12,069 nt of DNA from CAYQQJ01 sp964419935 (GCA_964419935.1 CAYQQJ010000057.1:1-12069), one strand, 5' to 3'. Shown: positions 1-6,679, counted from the first letter of the stretch. Notes: generated by a model not told the origin, from the sequence alone. Numbers and translations are program-made.

Positions 1-6
1 CGCTTC

Positions 7-122
7 GGGGTGGGGCTTTCCAAGACTCGCCGTGAACCCATCCCTGGGGGCTCGGCGCCCGAGTCCCGCGGGCGACGGTCTTGAAAAGCCCCACCCCAAA
101 TCGCCCCTAGATTTGGGGTGGG
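7..122. repeat. Structured inverted-repeat element (REP-like, extragenic)
   Basis: Two 20-base arms, 7-26 and 78-97, are inverted repeats with one mismatch. Between them are smaller stems: 27-31 with 71-75, and 51-55 with 59-63 (CTCGG/CCGAG, 3-base loop). The right arm overlaps a second perfect 13-bp inverted repeat, 90-102 with 110-122, with a 7-base loop. The motif GGGGTGGG or its complement therefore occurs three times (7-14, 90-97, 115-122), so the two large hairpins compete for the same bases. There is no coding signal. The compact cloverleaf-like design between genes resembles dispersed extragenic palindromes of gammaproteobacteria, but only this copy is visible and membership in a dispersed family is inferred. 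Confidence 0.6.
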
Positions 123-156
123 CCTAAGTAAGTGTCATTCCCTTCCGGCCCCATAC

Positions 157-189
157 AAAAAGCCCGGCCAAATGGTCGGGCTTTTTTTT
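157..189. terminator. Rho-independent terminator, possibly bidirectional
   Basis: The stem 157-169 pairs with 174-186 around the loop AAAT. It comprises a run of A/T pairs, then GCCCG, one G-T wobble and CC, and is followed by eight T (182-189). Read on the plus strand the fold is best, because the wobble is G-U, so it may end a plus-strand transcript entering from the left. Read on the minus strand it has an A-C mismatch and a five-T tail, and lies 40 bases past the sodC stop, so it can serve sodC too. Confidence 0.85.
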
Positions 190-229
190 ATGGCGGAGAG
201 GGAGGGTGAGAACCCTCGCAGGCGCTCTG

Positions 230-784
230 CTACTTACCAAACACCCCACAGGCGATGCGTGCGCCACCTCCACCAGAAGGTTTGGGCTTGTCCGAATAAT
301 TGTCTCCCTTGGCGTGGATCATCAGCGCCTTGCCTTTGAGGTCATCTTCCTCCAGGCGGGGCGAGAGAACCGGCTGTACGGCCGTGCCGTCCTGATCAAC
401 GTAGAGTGCCGGCAGGTCGCCCAAATGTCCGTCGCCCCATGGCGTTCCGTGCGCGCCGGTTTCTTCAGGGTCGTAGTGCCCACCTGCCGCGCCTGCGGGC
501 GTGGTTTTTCCGTCTTTCTTCGCAGGTTCACAACTGCCTTTGGCATGCAGATGGAATCCATGCATGCCCGGCGATAAGCTCTCAAGGGTTGGTTTAAAAA
601 TAAGTCCATGGTCTGACGTGTGAACCGCGACATGTCCGATGCTTTCACCAATGCCGGATTTGCTCACTTCATGCATCTCGACTTTGGCAATGGGTTCCTC
701 AGGCAAACCATCATCTGAGTCTTTGGCTTGGGCTGGCAACACTAGCAACATCGAGATACCGGCCAGTAGAATATAGAATTTCAT
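230..784 (-). CDS. sodC: Superoxide dismutase [Cu-Zn], periplasmic
   Basis: This 184-residue protein converts superoxide to hydrogen peroxide and oxygen in the periplasm. Residues 1-20 form a signal peptide ending AQA, with a mature start near K21. The catalytic core matches bacterial SodC closely: GFHLH (Cu ligands H78 and H80), GGHYDPE (bridging H103), Zn ligands H112, H120 and D123 in GDGHLGDLP, and MIHAKGDNYSDKP carrying the last Cu ligand H157. C85 and C179 are placed to form the conserved disulfide, and GGGGARIACGV closes the fold. Length and residues are those of an intact enzyme. The start is supported by GGAGG four bases upstream. It is divergent from the TonB receptor gene, and a terminator lies 40 bases downstream. 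No regulator is visible nearby. Family assignment is secure. Confidence 0.97.
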   Translation of the reverse strand: MKFYILLAGISMLLVLPAQAKDSDDGLPEEPIAKVEMHEVSKSGIGESIGHVAVHTSDHGLIFKPTLESLSPGMHGFHLHAKGSCEPAKKDGKTTPAGAAGGHYDPEETGAHGTPWGDGHLGDLPALYVDQDGTAVQPVLSPRLEEDDLKGKALMIHAKGDNYSDKPKPSGGGGARIACGVFGK

Positions 785-992
785 ACCGCCTCCATTTGTT
801 AATGATTTTTACTGTGAAACCGCAGGTGCGGGTTGGTTCCGTGCGCACGGAGGCGTCGCTGCACGCATCGGCAGATGGCGGATCGAATTTATCCTGTCAC
901 TCGCTGTCTCTTACACTTTGCACAAACGCAACCATAAATCGTCTGCATCAACTTTTTCTGCACTTTGCATAACAAAAAGGTAAGCATTCATT
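785..992. promoter_or_regulatory. Divergent sodC / TonB-receptor promoter region with a direct repeat
   Basis: This gap between two divergent starts must hold both promoters. I see no convincing -35/-10 pair and no Fur-like box. The clearest structure is a direct repeat of CACTTTGCAYAA at 914-925 and 961-972, starts 47 bases apart, both on the receptor side. It may be a pair of protein sites, but no regulator can be named. The receptor start has AAGG about 12 bases upstream, a rather long spacing. Confidence 0.4.
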
Positions 993-3053
993 ATGTCAGC
1001 AAGACCATGGAAGTTAGCCGTCTCCGCCGTTTGTACGAGTCTCTGTGTTAGCCCCGCAGTCGCTGTAGAAGCACCTCCCGCATTGGAAACCCTCGTCGTG
1101 ACCGCAAGTCGCGATCATCAGCCCTGGCTCACCACGCCGGGTACGGTGACCAAAATTGGCGTGAGCTCACAGCTGCCCGGCCTGCGCATCGACAGCGCAG
1201 AGGTACTGCGGGGCTTGCCAGGCCTTCAGGTGGATAGCCGATCCAATTTCGCCCAGGACACACGCCTCGTGTTGCGTGGCTTCGGAGCGCGCTCTGCATT
1301 CGGCGTCCGCGGTATGGATATCCGTCTGGACAATATTCCCTTGGCGATGCCCGATGGTCAGGCGCAACTGGGCAGTGTTTTGCTGGATGAAGTCAGCAGT
1401 GTTGAAGTGCTGCGCGGGCCGCTGGCGACTCTCTACGGTAATGGTGCAGGTGGCGTGATCAGGCTGGAGACCGAGGCACCGGAGGCAAACCAACTCAAAG
1501 CTGGCATCAGCGCCGGGGAGAATAACAGTCAGAGGCAGAACGTCAGTGGGAGCTGGCGCAGTGGCTCCTGGGGTGCCAGGGCGCAAGGCAGCCATTTGCA
1601 AAGCGACGGCTTCCGGGATCACAGCGAGGTCGAACGTTATCAGGCGGGGGCGCAATTATATTATCGCGGAGAAGATGGGCTCGACGTGACTTTGCGCCTG
1701 GATGGCAGCCGGGATCCGGAGACGCTGGATCCCTCGGGTTTGACGCCAGAGCAGTGGCGGGAAGACCCGGAACAGGTGAACCCGAGAATGATCGCCTTCA
1801 ATACTCGCAAAAAGCTCAAGCATCGACAGGCGTCGCTGAATATCGAAAAGACACTGCCTGATGGCGCCTGGCAGGTGGCGCTTTGGCACGGCCGGCGCAA
1901 CGTGGATCAATGGCTCGGTTTTGAGGGACGGGAGATTGATGCATCCGGTGCTGTAATCGACCTGCAACGGGACTTCAGCGGCCTCCAGGCTAGTTACCGC
2001 CACGATACCAGCCTGGCTTCAACACCCCTGTCAGTTACTCTGGGGGCCTCCCTGGAGCGGATGGAAGATCTTCGTCGGGGCTATGTCAACGAGTTCGGTC
2101 TCAACGGTGAGTTGCGTCGCGATGAAGACGGAAAGGTCGACAGCGACGATGTGTTCACGCTCCTGGAATGGCTGCCGACGCAGGCGCTCACGGTATTGGG
2201 CGGCGTGCGCTATAGCCGCAGTGAGTTTTCGGTGGATGACCGGTTTATTGTGCCCTCGTCCCAGGAGTACAACGGCAATCCGGACGACAGCGGTAGCCTG
2301 GACTTCAGTGAAACCAGCACGGCGTTGGGCGTCAGCTACAAGTTGGCGCCTCAGTGGGCCATTTTCGGCAGCGTCGGCCGCGGCTTTGAAACGCCGACAC
2401 TCACGGAAATGGCTTACCGGAATGAGGGCACTGGCCTCAACACCCAGCTTACACCCAGTACCAACACCCAGCTGGAAGCGGGTCTGCGTTACAGCGCGCC
2501 TGCGACACTGCACTGGGCGCTTACCACCTTCAGCGTGGAAAGCGAGGACGAGTTGGTTGTGGATCAATCCATCGGTGGACGCACGACCTACAGTAACGCA
2601 GCAGGCACCCAGCGACATGGGTTGGAATTCGAGGGCGAATGGCTGTTGAGTTCGGTGCTGTCTGCACGAGGCAGCGCAACCTGGCTGACGGCGGAATACA
2701 GTGAGGGGCCGTGGGATGGAAACCGACTGCCCGGTGTCGCAGAACACCAGGCCTACGCCCAACTGAGCTGGCAACCCTGGCAAAGCGCCGCCATAAACTT
2801 TTCCAGTCGCTACCGCTCCGAAGTGGCTGCAGGCGACGACAATCTCATTGAAGCACCGAGCTACGTCACATTCGACCTCGGTCTCAGCGGCGAACACCAA
2901 TGGGGTAATTACAGCGCAGACACCTGGCTGCGCCTGGAGAACATTACCGACAAAACCTACGTCGGCTCAGTCATCGTCAACCAGGACAGTAAGCGCTCAT
3001 TCGAGCCCGCACAGGGACGCACAGTAGCGGTCGGGATTGAAGTGGAGATTTGA
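993..3053 (+). CDS. TonB-dependent outer-membrane receptor, YncD/PqqU-like
   Basis: This 686-residue outer-membrane active transporter has a signal peptide at residues 1-24 (cleavage after AVA), a TonB box ETLVVTA at 32-38, a plug domain to about 165 and a 22-strand barrel after it. Compared from memory with E. coli YncD, it shares long signature stretches: a plug block GLPGLQVDSRSNFAQD followed by RGFGARSAFGVRG, MPDGQ, EVLRGP.ATLYGN..GGV, a barrel block GRGFETPTLTEMAYR, DELVVD..GGRTTY and, near the C-terminus, DKTYVGSVIVN. E. coli YncD has been reported as the pyrroloquinoline quinone uptake receptor (PqqU), so PQQ or a similar redox cofactor is the best substrate guess; this is inference by homology. 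No siderophore genes or Fur box adjoin. The last residue is isoleucine, not the aromatic residue usual in barrels. The gene ends against a large hairpin. Confidence 0.93.
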   Translation: MSARPWKLAVSAVCTSLCVSPAVAVEAPPALETLVVTASRDHQPWLTTPGTVTKIGVSSQLPGLRIDSAEVLRGLPGLQVDSRSNFAQDTRLVLRGFGARSAFGVRGMDIRLDNIPLAMPDGQAQLGSVLLDEVSSVEVLRGPLATLYGNGAGGVIRLETEAPEANQLKAGISAGENNSQRQNVSGSWRSGSWGARAQGSHLQSDGFRDHSEVERYQAGAQLYYRGEDGLDVTLRLDGSRDPETLDPSGLTPEQWREDPEQVNPRMIAFNTRKKLKHRQASLNIEKTLPDGAWQVALWHGRRNVDQWLGFEGREIDASGAVIDLQRDFSGLQASYRHDTSLASTPLSVTLGASLERMEDLRRGYVNEFGLNGELRRDEDGKVDSDDVFTLLEWLPTQALTVLGGVRYSRSEFSVDDRFIVPSSQEYNGNPDDSGSLDFSETSTALGVSYKLAPQWAIFGSVGRGFETPTLTEMAYRNEGTGLNTQLTPSTNTQLEAGLRYSAPATLHWALTTFSVESEDELVVDQSIGGRTTYSNAAGTQRHGLEFEGEWLLSSVLSARGSATWLTAEYSEGPWDGNRLPGVAEHQAYAQLSWQPWQSAAINFSSRYRSEVAAGDDNLIEAPSYVTFDLGLSGEHQWGNYSADTWLRLENITDKTYVGSVIVNQDSKRSFEPAQGRTVAVGIEVEI

Positions 3054-3064
3054 GGGAGAGCTTT

Positions 3065-3177
3065 AAGCTGCAAGCCGCAAGCTAAAGATTAAGCAAAAGC
3101 TACAAGCGCCCTACGGCTCCAGTTTTTTCTTTGCTTTTTCTTTTGCTTGTAGCTTGTAGCTTGCAGCTTGCAGCTTA
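3065..3177. repeat. Heptamer-repeat hairpin between convergent genes
   Basis: The right half, 3145-3177, is four tandem heptamers GCTTGYA plus a partial copy, ending three bases before the stop of the AEC gene. The left half, 3065-3083, is its inverted complement with one mismatch (AAGCTGCAAGCCGCAAGCTA). A second inner pair, 3091-3099 with 3140-3148 (AAGCAAAAG/CTTTTGCTT), extends the fold. Placed between two convergent genes, the hairpin could block transcription from both sides. Related degenerate heptamers recur at 4122-4156. Confidence 0.75.
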
Positions 3178-3179
3178 TC

Positions 3180-4118
3180 CTAAATCACCCCCCACGCCTT
3201 CAGCATTAACAACCCACCCGTCACGGTAAAAAGCGAGAGGAGGGTGCTGACGAGAATGATGTTGGCGGCGAGTTCGGCGTTGCCGCCCATGGCGCGCACC
3301 ATTACGAACCCGGCGGTGGCTGAAGGGCAGGCGCTAAGCAGGAACAGCACGCCCAGTTCCATTCCTCGAATACCAAGCATCAACGCGATCAGGAGCAGGG
3401 CAAGCGGGGACAGTACCAACTTCCAGGCGCTGGCACCCAGAGCGACGCCTTTGCTCTGATGCAGTTGTCGCAGGTTCAGCGAACCGCCAATGCACAGCAG
3501 CGCCAGTGGTAACGTCATCTGCCCCAGATAACGGCTGCTTTCCAGCACAAGGGCAGGCAGCTGAATCTGCAGCGCATTGTTGAGCAAACCGGTCACTATC
3601 CCGAGAATCAACGGGTTTTTCAGCATCGCCAGCAGCGTCTGGGGAAATGTCTGGTCACCGCTCAAGCTGCTGGTGAGCGTGTAAACCGACAGCATGTTGT
3701 ACAACACAATCAGCACGGCGACGGGCAGGGCAGCAATGGCGAGTCCCTGTTCGCCATACGCATTGGCACAGAAAGCCAGTCCAATAATCACCAGGTTGCC
3801 GCGGAATGCGCCTTGCACATAAACCCCGTGATCGCGCTTATCCTGAACTCGCCATCGGGCGGTTAAGCTCGCCAGGAAAAATACCATCAGTGTCGCTATG
3901 ACAACCGCGGCAAGATGGGAAGGATTGATCAGCTGCGAGAAATCGCGAGTCGCGGTACTGGTAAACAGAATCACCGGCAGGCCGACGTTGAACACCAGGC
4001 CCGACGCCACCCGAATGAACTCGTCATTGATGGCTTTCCGGTTTTTCAGCAGGATGCCCAAGGCAACCATTACAAAGATGGGCGCAGTGACGGAAAGTGC
4101 AAACATGAAAGTGGGCAT
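3180..4118 (-). CDS. AEC-family (auxin efflux carrier type) permease
   Basis: This inner-membrane transporter of 312 residues belongs to the Mem_trans/AEC family, whose characterised bacterial members move organic acids such as malate or malonate; the substrate here is unknown. About ten hydrophobic segments are seen, with family features: P13 in the first helix followed by VALGILLKNRK, NVGLPVILF (44-52), RGNLVIIGLAF (106-116), NPLILGIVTGLL (168-179) and a C-terminal half with SACPSATAGFVM (262-273). An in-frame TTG at 4136 would give six extra residues, but these are encoded by the repeat tract that begins at 4122, so I take ATG at 4118; ATG at 4106 is also possible. No start has a good ribosome binding site. 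It stands alone, and its stop touches a heptamer repeat array. Confidence 0.88.
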   Translation of the reverse strand: MPTFMFALSVTAPIFVMVALGILLKNRKAINDEFIRVASGLVFNVGLPVILFTSTATRDFSQLINPSHLAAVVIATLMVFFLASLTARWRVQDKRDHGVYVQGAFRGNLVIIGLAFCANAYGEQGLAIAALPVAVLIVLYNMLSVYTLTSSLSGDQTFPQTLLAMLKNPLILGIVTGLLNNALQIQLPALVLESSRYLGQMTLPLALLCIGGSLNLRQLHQSKGVALGASAWKLVLSPLALLLIALMLGIRGMELGVLFLLSACPSATAGFVMVRAMGGNAELAANIILVSTLLSLFTVTGGLLMLKAWGVI

Positions 4119-4121
4119 GGG

Positions 4122-4166
4122 AGCTATAAGCTGCAAACTACAAGCCGTAAGTTAAAAACGGCTTGT
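4122..4166. repeat. Degenerate AGCTGCA heptamers with hairpin
   Basis: Five degenerate 7-base units (AGCTATA, AGCTGCA, AACTACA, AGCCGTA, AGTTAAA) run from 4122 to 4156. The last ones overlap a perfect 9-bp hairpin, ACAAGCCGT (4140-4148) with ACGGCTTGT (4158-4166), loop 9. The units resemble, in opposite orientation, the array at 3145-3177, so the AEC gene is bracketed by inverted copies of the same repeat type. The tract lies directly upstream of the AEC start. Confidence 0.65.
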
Positions 4167-4275
4167 GCCGGTTGAGGGTTATTGGGGTGGCACGATGTCT
4201 ACGTTTGTCGCGGAAATTTCGGCAATGCGGCTTCCGGTCTTGCCGCAACGCTTCACGGGAGCCGCAATATACTCT

Positions 4276-4317
4276 TTTACCCTTTACCCTTTACCCTTTA
4301 CCTTTTCCCTTTTCCCT
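4276..4317. repeat. TTTACCC heptanucleotide tandem array
   Basis: Six contiguous 7-base units are seen: TTTACCC three times, TTTACCT once, then TTTCCCT twice. The array overlaps the last bases of the uxaC stop codon on the minus strand, where it reads as GGGTAAA units. Such tracts are prone to slippage. The rest of 4167-4275 holds no gene or clear signal. Confidence 0.85.
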
Positions 4318-5737
4318 AATCTTCCCCTGGAACTTCAAATGGAAAATAATCCCGCGCATTGTTGAAGCTGATGTCCTGCACCATGCGGCCAACCATCTCG
4401 AGGTCGTTGGGTACCATGCCGTCGGCCATGTCGCGGCCGAGGATGCGGCACAGCAGGCGACGGAAATACTCGTGGCGGGAGTAGCTGAGGAAGCTGCGGC
4501 TGTCGGTGAGCATACCGACAAAGCGGCTCAGCAGACCCAGTTGGCTCAGGGACTCGATTTGCCGCTTCATGCCATCCATCTGATCCATGAACCACCAGCC
4601 ACTGCCGAACTGAATTTTGCCCGGTGCCGAACCATCCTGGAAGTTGCCGATCATGGTGCCGATAACTTCGTTATCTCGCGGGTTGAGGTTGTAGATCACG
4701 GTCTTGGCCAGGCGATTCTGATCGTCGAGCTTGCCCAGGAACTTTGCCAGAGGTTTGGCGTAGCAGTGGTCGCCGATGGAATCGAAACCGGTATCGGGAC
4801 CCAGGCTGCGAAACAGCCGCGGGTTGTTGTTGCGGATCGCGCCGATATGAAACTGCTGCACCCAGCCTTTTTCATGATCCAGCAGCGCAAACTCCACCAG
4901 CATGGCGGACTGGAACTGCTTGATCTCTTCAAGGCTCAACTCGCCTCCGGCGCGGATTTTGGCAAAAATACGAGTCAGTTGCTCTTCCGTGTAATCTTCA
5001 GCAAACACCGTTTCGAGTCCATGGTCGGACAGGCGGCAGCCATTTGCATGAAAGTAATCGTGGCGCTTGCGCAGGGCGCTGAGCAGGTCAGAGAAACTGC
5101 CAATGGTCATGTCCGCCGCTTCCGCCAACCGGTCAATGTAAGTGTTGTATTGCGCGGCATCTTCCACCGCCATGGCGCGGTCCGGCCGCCAGGTTGGCAA
5201 CATGGCCGTGTCAAAGCTGCTGTCCGCAGCCACGGCTTTGTGATGACGCAGGTCATCAATGGGATCATCGGTGGTACACACCAAGCGAACATTGGCCTGC
5301 TGCATGATGCCGCGCGCGCTGAATTCCGGCTGCGCCAGCATGGCGTTGCACTCGTCCCAGGTTTGCTGGGCGGTGTCGCCATTCAGCAGGCGGTCGGTGA
5401 TACCAAAGGGTTTGCGCAGTTCCAGGTGGGTCCAGTGGTAAAGCGGGTTGCGCAGCGTGTAGGGCACGGTCTCAGCCCACTTCTGGAATTTCTCCCGGTC
5501 GCTGGCGGACCCGGTGCAATAGTGCTCGTCCACGCCGTTGGTGCGCATGGCGCGCCATTTGTAGTGGTCACCGGCCAACCAGATTTCATAGAGGTTACCA
5601 AACTGCTTATTCTCGGCAACCTGCGCCGGCGGCAGGTGGCAGTGGTAGTCGATGATCGGCATATCCGCGGCATATTCGTGATAAAGCCGCTGGGCCTGCG
5701 CCGTATCGAGCAGAAAGTTGTCGTCAATAAAGCTCAT
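4316..5737 (-). CDS. uxaC: Glucuronate isomerase (uronate isomerase)
   Basis: The product, 473 residues, isomerises D-glucuronate to D-fructuronate and D-galacturonate to D-tagaturonate (EC 5.3.1.12), the first cytoplasmic step of hexuronate breakdown. It matches E. coli UxaC (470 residues) end to end: FLLDT..A.RLYH..A near the N-terminus, DYHCHLP with the metal-binding H32-x-H34, GDHYKWRAMRTNG, LYHWTHLELR, TDDPID (156-161), LNPRDNEV, GSGWWF and LTDSRSFLSY..HEYFRR. An upstream in-frame start at 5800 would add 21 residues unlike the family; ATG at 5737 fits UxaC and has AGAGGA nine bases upstream. No other uronate genes are in the window, so the rest of the pathway must lie elsewhere. It seems to be transcribed alone with a long leader. 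Confidence 0.97.
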   Translation of the reverse strand: MSFIDDNFLLDTAQAQRLYHEYAADMPIIDYHCHLPPAQVAENKQFGNLYEIWLAGDHYKWRAMRTNGVDEHYCTGSASDREKFQKWAETVPYTLRNPLYHWTHLELRKPFGITDRLLNGDTAQQTWDECNAMLAQPEFSARGIMQQANVRLVCTTDDPIDDLRHHKAVAADSSFDTAMLPTWRPDRAMAVEDAAQYNTYIDRLAEAADMTIGSFSDLLSALRKRHDYFHANGCRLSDHGLETVFAEDYTEEQLTRIFAKIRAGGELSLEEIKQFQSAMLVEFALLDHEKGWVQQFHIGAIRNNNPRLFRSLGPDTGFDSIGDHCYAKPLAKFLGKLDDQNRLAKTVIYNLNPRDNEVIGTMIGNFQDGSAPGKIQFGSGWWFMDQMDGMKRQIESLSQLGLLSRFVGMLTDSRSFLSYSRHEYFRRLLCRILGRDMADGMVPNDLEMVGRMVQDISFNNARDYFPFEVPGED

Positions 5738-5779
5738 CGGTAAATCCTCTTTAATCTGTGCTGTTAATCCGCAATCATC

Positions 5780-5792
5780 GACGCATTGCGTC
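5780..5792. promoter_or_regulatory. Palindrome GACGCATTGCGTC upstream of uxaC
   Basis: This is a perfect inverted repeat with 6-base arms and one central base, 43 bases before the uxaC start. It may be an operator for a sugar-acid regulator or a small hairpin in the leader. It does not match the UxuR/ExuR site as I remember it. Confidence 0.3.
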
Positions 5793-5815
5793 AAAAGCAT
5801 ATTTTTGGTCGGAGA

Positions 5816-5925
5816 GGCACTTTCAGTGGCGGTGGGCGCGTAGGAGTTTTGCCCGTAAACACCCGCTTGGACTCCGAAATGGAGAAAAGTGTTTCCAGAG
5901 GGGTAAAACCTCCGCTGCCAGTGCC
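5816..5925 (-). promoter_or_regulatory. Candidate structured RNA element in the uxaC leader
   Basis: Four complementary segments nest correctly: 5816-5821 with 5920-5925 (GGCACT/AGTGCC), 5843-5854 with 5901-5913 (11 of 12 positions plus one bulge), 5857-5862 with 5889-5894 (AAACAC/GTGTTT) and an apical 5872-5875 with 5881-5884 (CTCC/GGAG, 5-base loop). This would form one long interrupted hairpin of 110 bases within the predicted uxaC 5' leader. Pairing does not settle the strand: one wobble favours plus, another favours minus. A 45-codon minus-strand ORF (5791-5928) lies over it. The element could be a cis-regulator, a small RNA or a dispersed repeat; no known riboswitch class is recognised. 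Confidence 0.45.
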
Positions 5926-6006
5926 CATGACTTGGCGCTTCCCGTGATTCCGCGGTTCAGCCAAGCCCTGCGCTTCGGTCCGCAGTATAGAGGTTTTTGG
6001 TTTCCA

Positions 6007-6035
6007 ATTATAGATGTTATCGGTGTTTTGGTCAG
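6007..6035 (-). promoter_or_regulatory. Predicted sigma70-like promoter of uxaC
   Basis: On the minus strand, CTGACC (6035-6030) and a perfect TATAAT (6012-6007) are separated by 17 bases. Transcription would start near 6000, giving uxaC a leader of roughly 260 nt. The pair also lies just past the ectR stop (6082). No clear terminator was seen between ectR and this promoter. Confidence 0.5.
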
Positions 6036-6081
6036 GCAGCTTTGGTCGGCCGGTTGGGCGCGGTGAGTTTCGGCAGGGCCG

Positions 6082-6618
6082 TTAGCGCTTGGCCTGAGCC
6101 TTTGGCGCCTGTCCCATAGCCAGCAGAAGGGCTTCGTCCTTGCGGTCCAGTGCGCCTATATCCAGCACGGGCGACGCGTCTATGCCTTCCGCATCCATCA
6201 TTTTGGCTACTCGCTGCAACGAGCTCAGGATCATGTTCTGCTCCCAGGCTTCCAGTTGCAAGTATTGCGTCACAAACGTCTGTTGGAGAGGGGTGGGTGC
6301 ATTGCGTAACAGCTCATCTCCCTTGGGGGTGAGATAGACATAAACCTTGCGCTTGTCCACTTTAGACCGCTGGCGATAAACCAGCTCGCGGTTCTCCATA
6401 CGGTCGATAATGGTGGTGACCGTCGCCTGGCTAAGATTTATCTGCTTGGCCAGCTCACCCACAGTGGCGTCTCCACTGTCGTGGATCCCTTGCATCAGCA
6501 GAAGCTGTGGTGCAGTCAGACCAGCGGTCTTCACCAGGTGTTTTGAGTGAATGTCTGCAGCGCGAATCAGTCGTCGCAGTGCAATTAAAACGTCATGAAT
6601 ATTGTTCATAAATACCAT
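6082..6618 (-). CDS. ectR: MarR-family transcriptional regulator of ectoine synthesis, EctR
   Basis: This 178-residue winged-helix repressor is divergent from ectA, the position and type of EctR1, which represses ect genes in methylotrophic and marine bacteria. The DNA-binding domain spans about 35-105: LTAPQLLLMQGI, then VGELAKQINLSQATVTTIIDR with the recognition helix near 62-76, and the wing with the conserved D88-K-R90. Flanking helices at 5-30 and 110-145 would form the dimer interface. The Ala/Lys-rich tail from about 165 looks disordered. ATG at 6618 is preferred over ATG at 6609 because AGGA lies five bases ahead of it. That ribosome binding site is inside a 19-codon upstream ORF whose stop is one base before the start, suggesting translational coupling. 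It probably binds palindromes in the ectR-ectA gap and controls itself as well. Confidence 0.92.
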   Translation of the reverse strand: MVFMNNIHDVLIALRRLIRAADIHSKHLVKTAGLTAPQLLLMQGIHDSGDATVGELAKQINLSQATVTTIIDRMENRELVYRQRSKVDKRKVYVYLTPKGDELLRNAPTPLQQTFVTQYLQLEAWEQNMILSSLQRVAKMMDAEGIDASPVLDIGALDRKDEALLLAMGQAPKAQAKR

Positions 6619-6619
6619 T

Positions 6620-6679
6620 TTATTCCTGAAAAACGGGAGCAGATGCAGCGGGCAGTGCCATGGCTGAGCTGATGCTCAT
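6620..6679 (-). CDS. Candidate 19-residue leader peptide of ectR
   Basis: ATG at 6679 is preceded by GGAGG with a 4-base spacer, the strongest ribosome binding site near ectR. The frame gives MSISSAMALPAASAPVFQE and stops with TAA; the sequence TAAAATG joins its stop to the ectR start with a single base between. The ectR ribosome binding site AGGA lies in the codons for the last two residues. A ribosome ending here could re-initiate on ectR, so the peptide may set ectR expression. I know of no family for it. It could be a chance ORF, but the combination of strong site and tight junction makes it worth keeping. Confidence 0.45.
   Translation of the reverse strand: MSISSAMALPAASAPVFQE

Noticed and set aside
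785..992. Fur or Zur box before the TonB receptor gene
   Set aside because: No stretch close to either consensus could be found by eye, so metal control is not claimed.
2031..2900. Open minus-strand frame of 289 codons within the TonB receptor gene
   Set aside because: Antisense to a strongly conserved barrel-coding region; no ribosome site and no protein-like motif.
3145..4317. CRISPR array
   Set aside because: The repeats are contiguous 7-base units without spacers and there are no cas genes.
4163..5743. Open plus-strand frame of 526 codons opposite uxaC
   Set aside because: It is the antisense shadow of a well-conserved uxaC. Its translation has no recognisable motif and it begins in a repeat-rich gap.
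5738..5800. Upstream start for uxaC at 5800
   Set aside because: It adds 21 residues not seen in UxaC proteins; ATG at 5737 has a good ribosome site and matches the family N-terminus.
5758..6066. Plus-strand frame of 102 codons in the ectR-uxaC gap
   Set aside because: It lies over the predicted uxaC leader and promoter on the other strand, has no ribosome site and no family resemblance.
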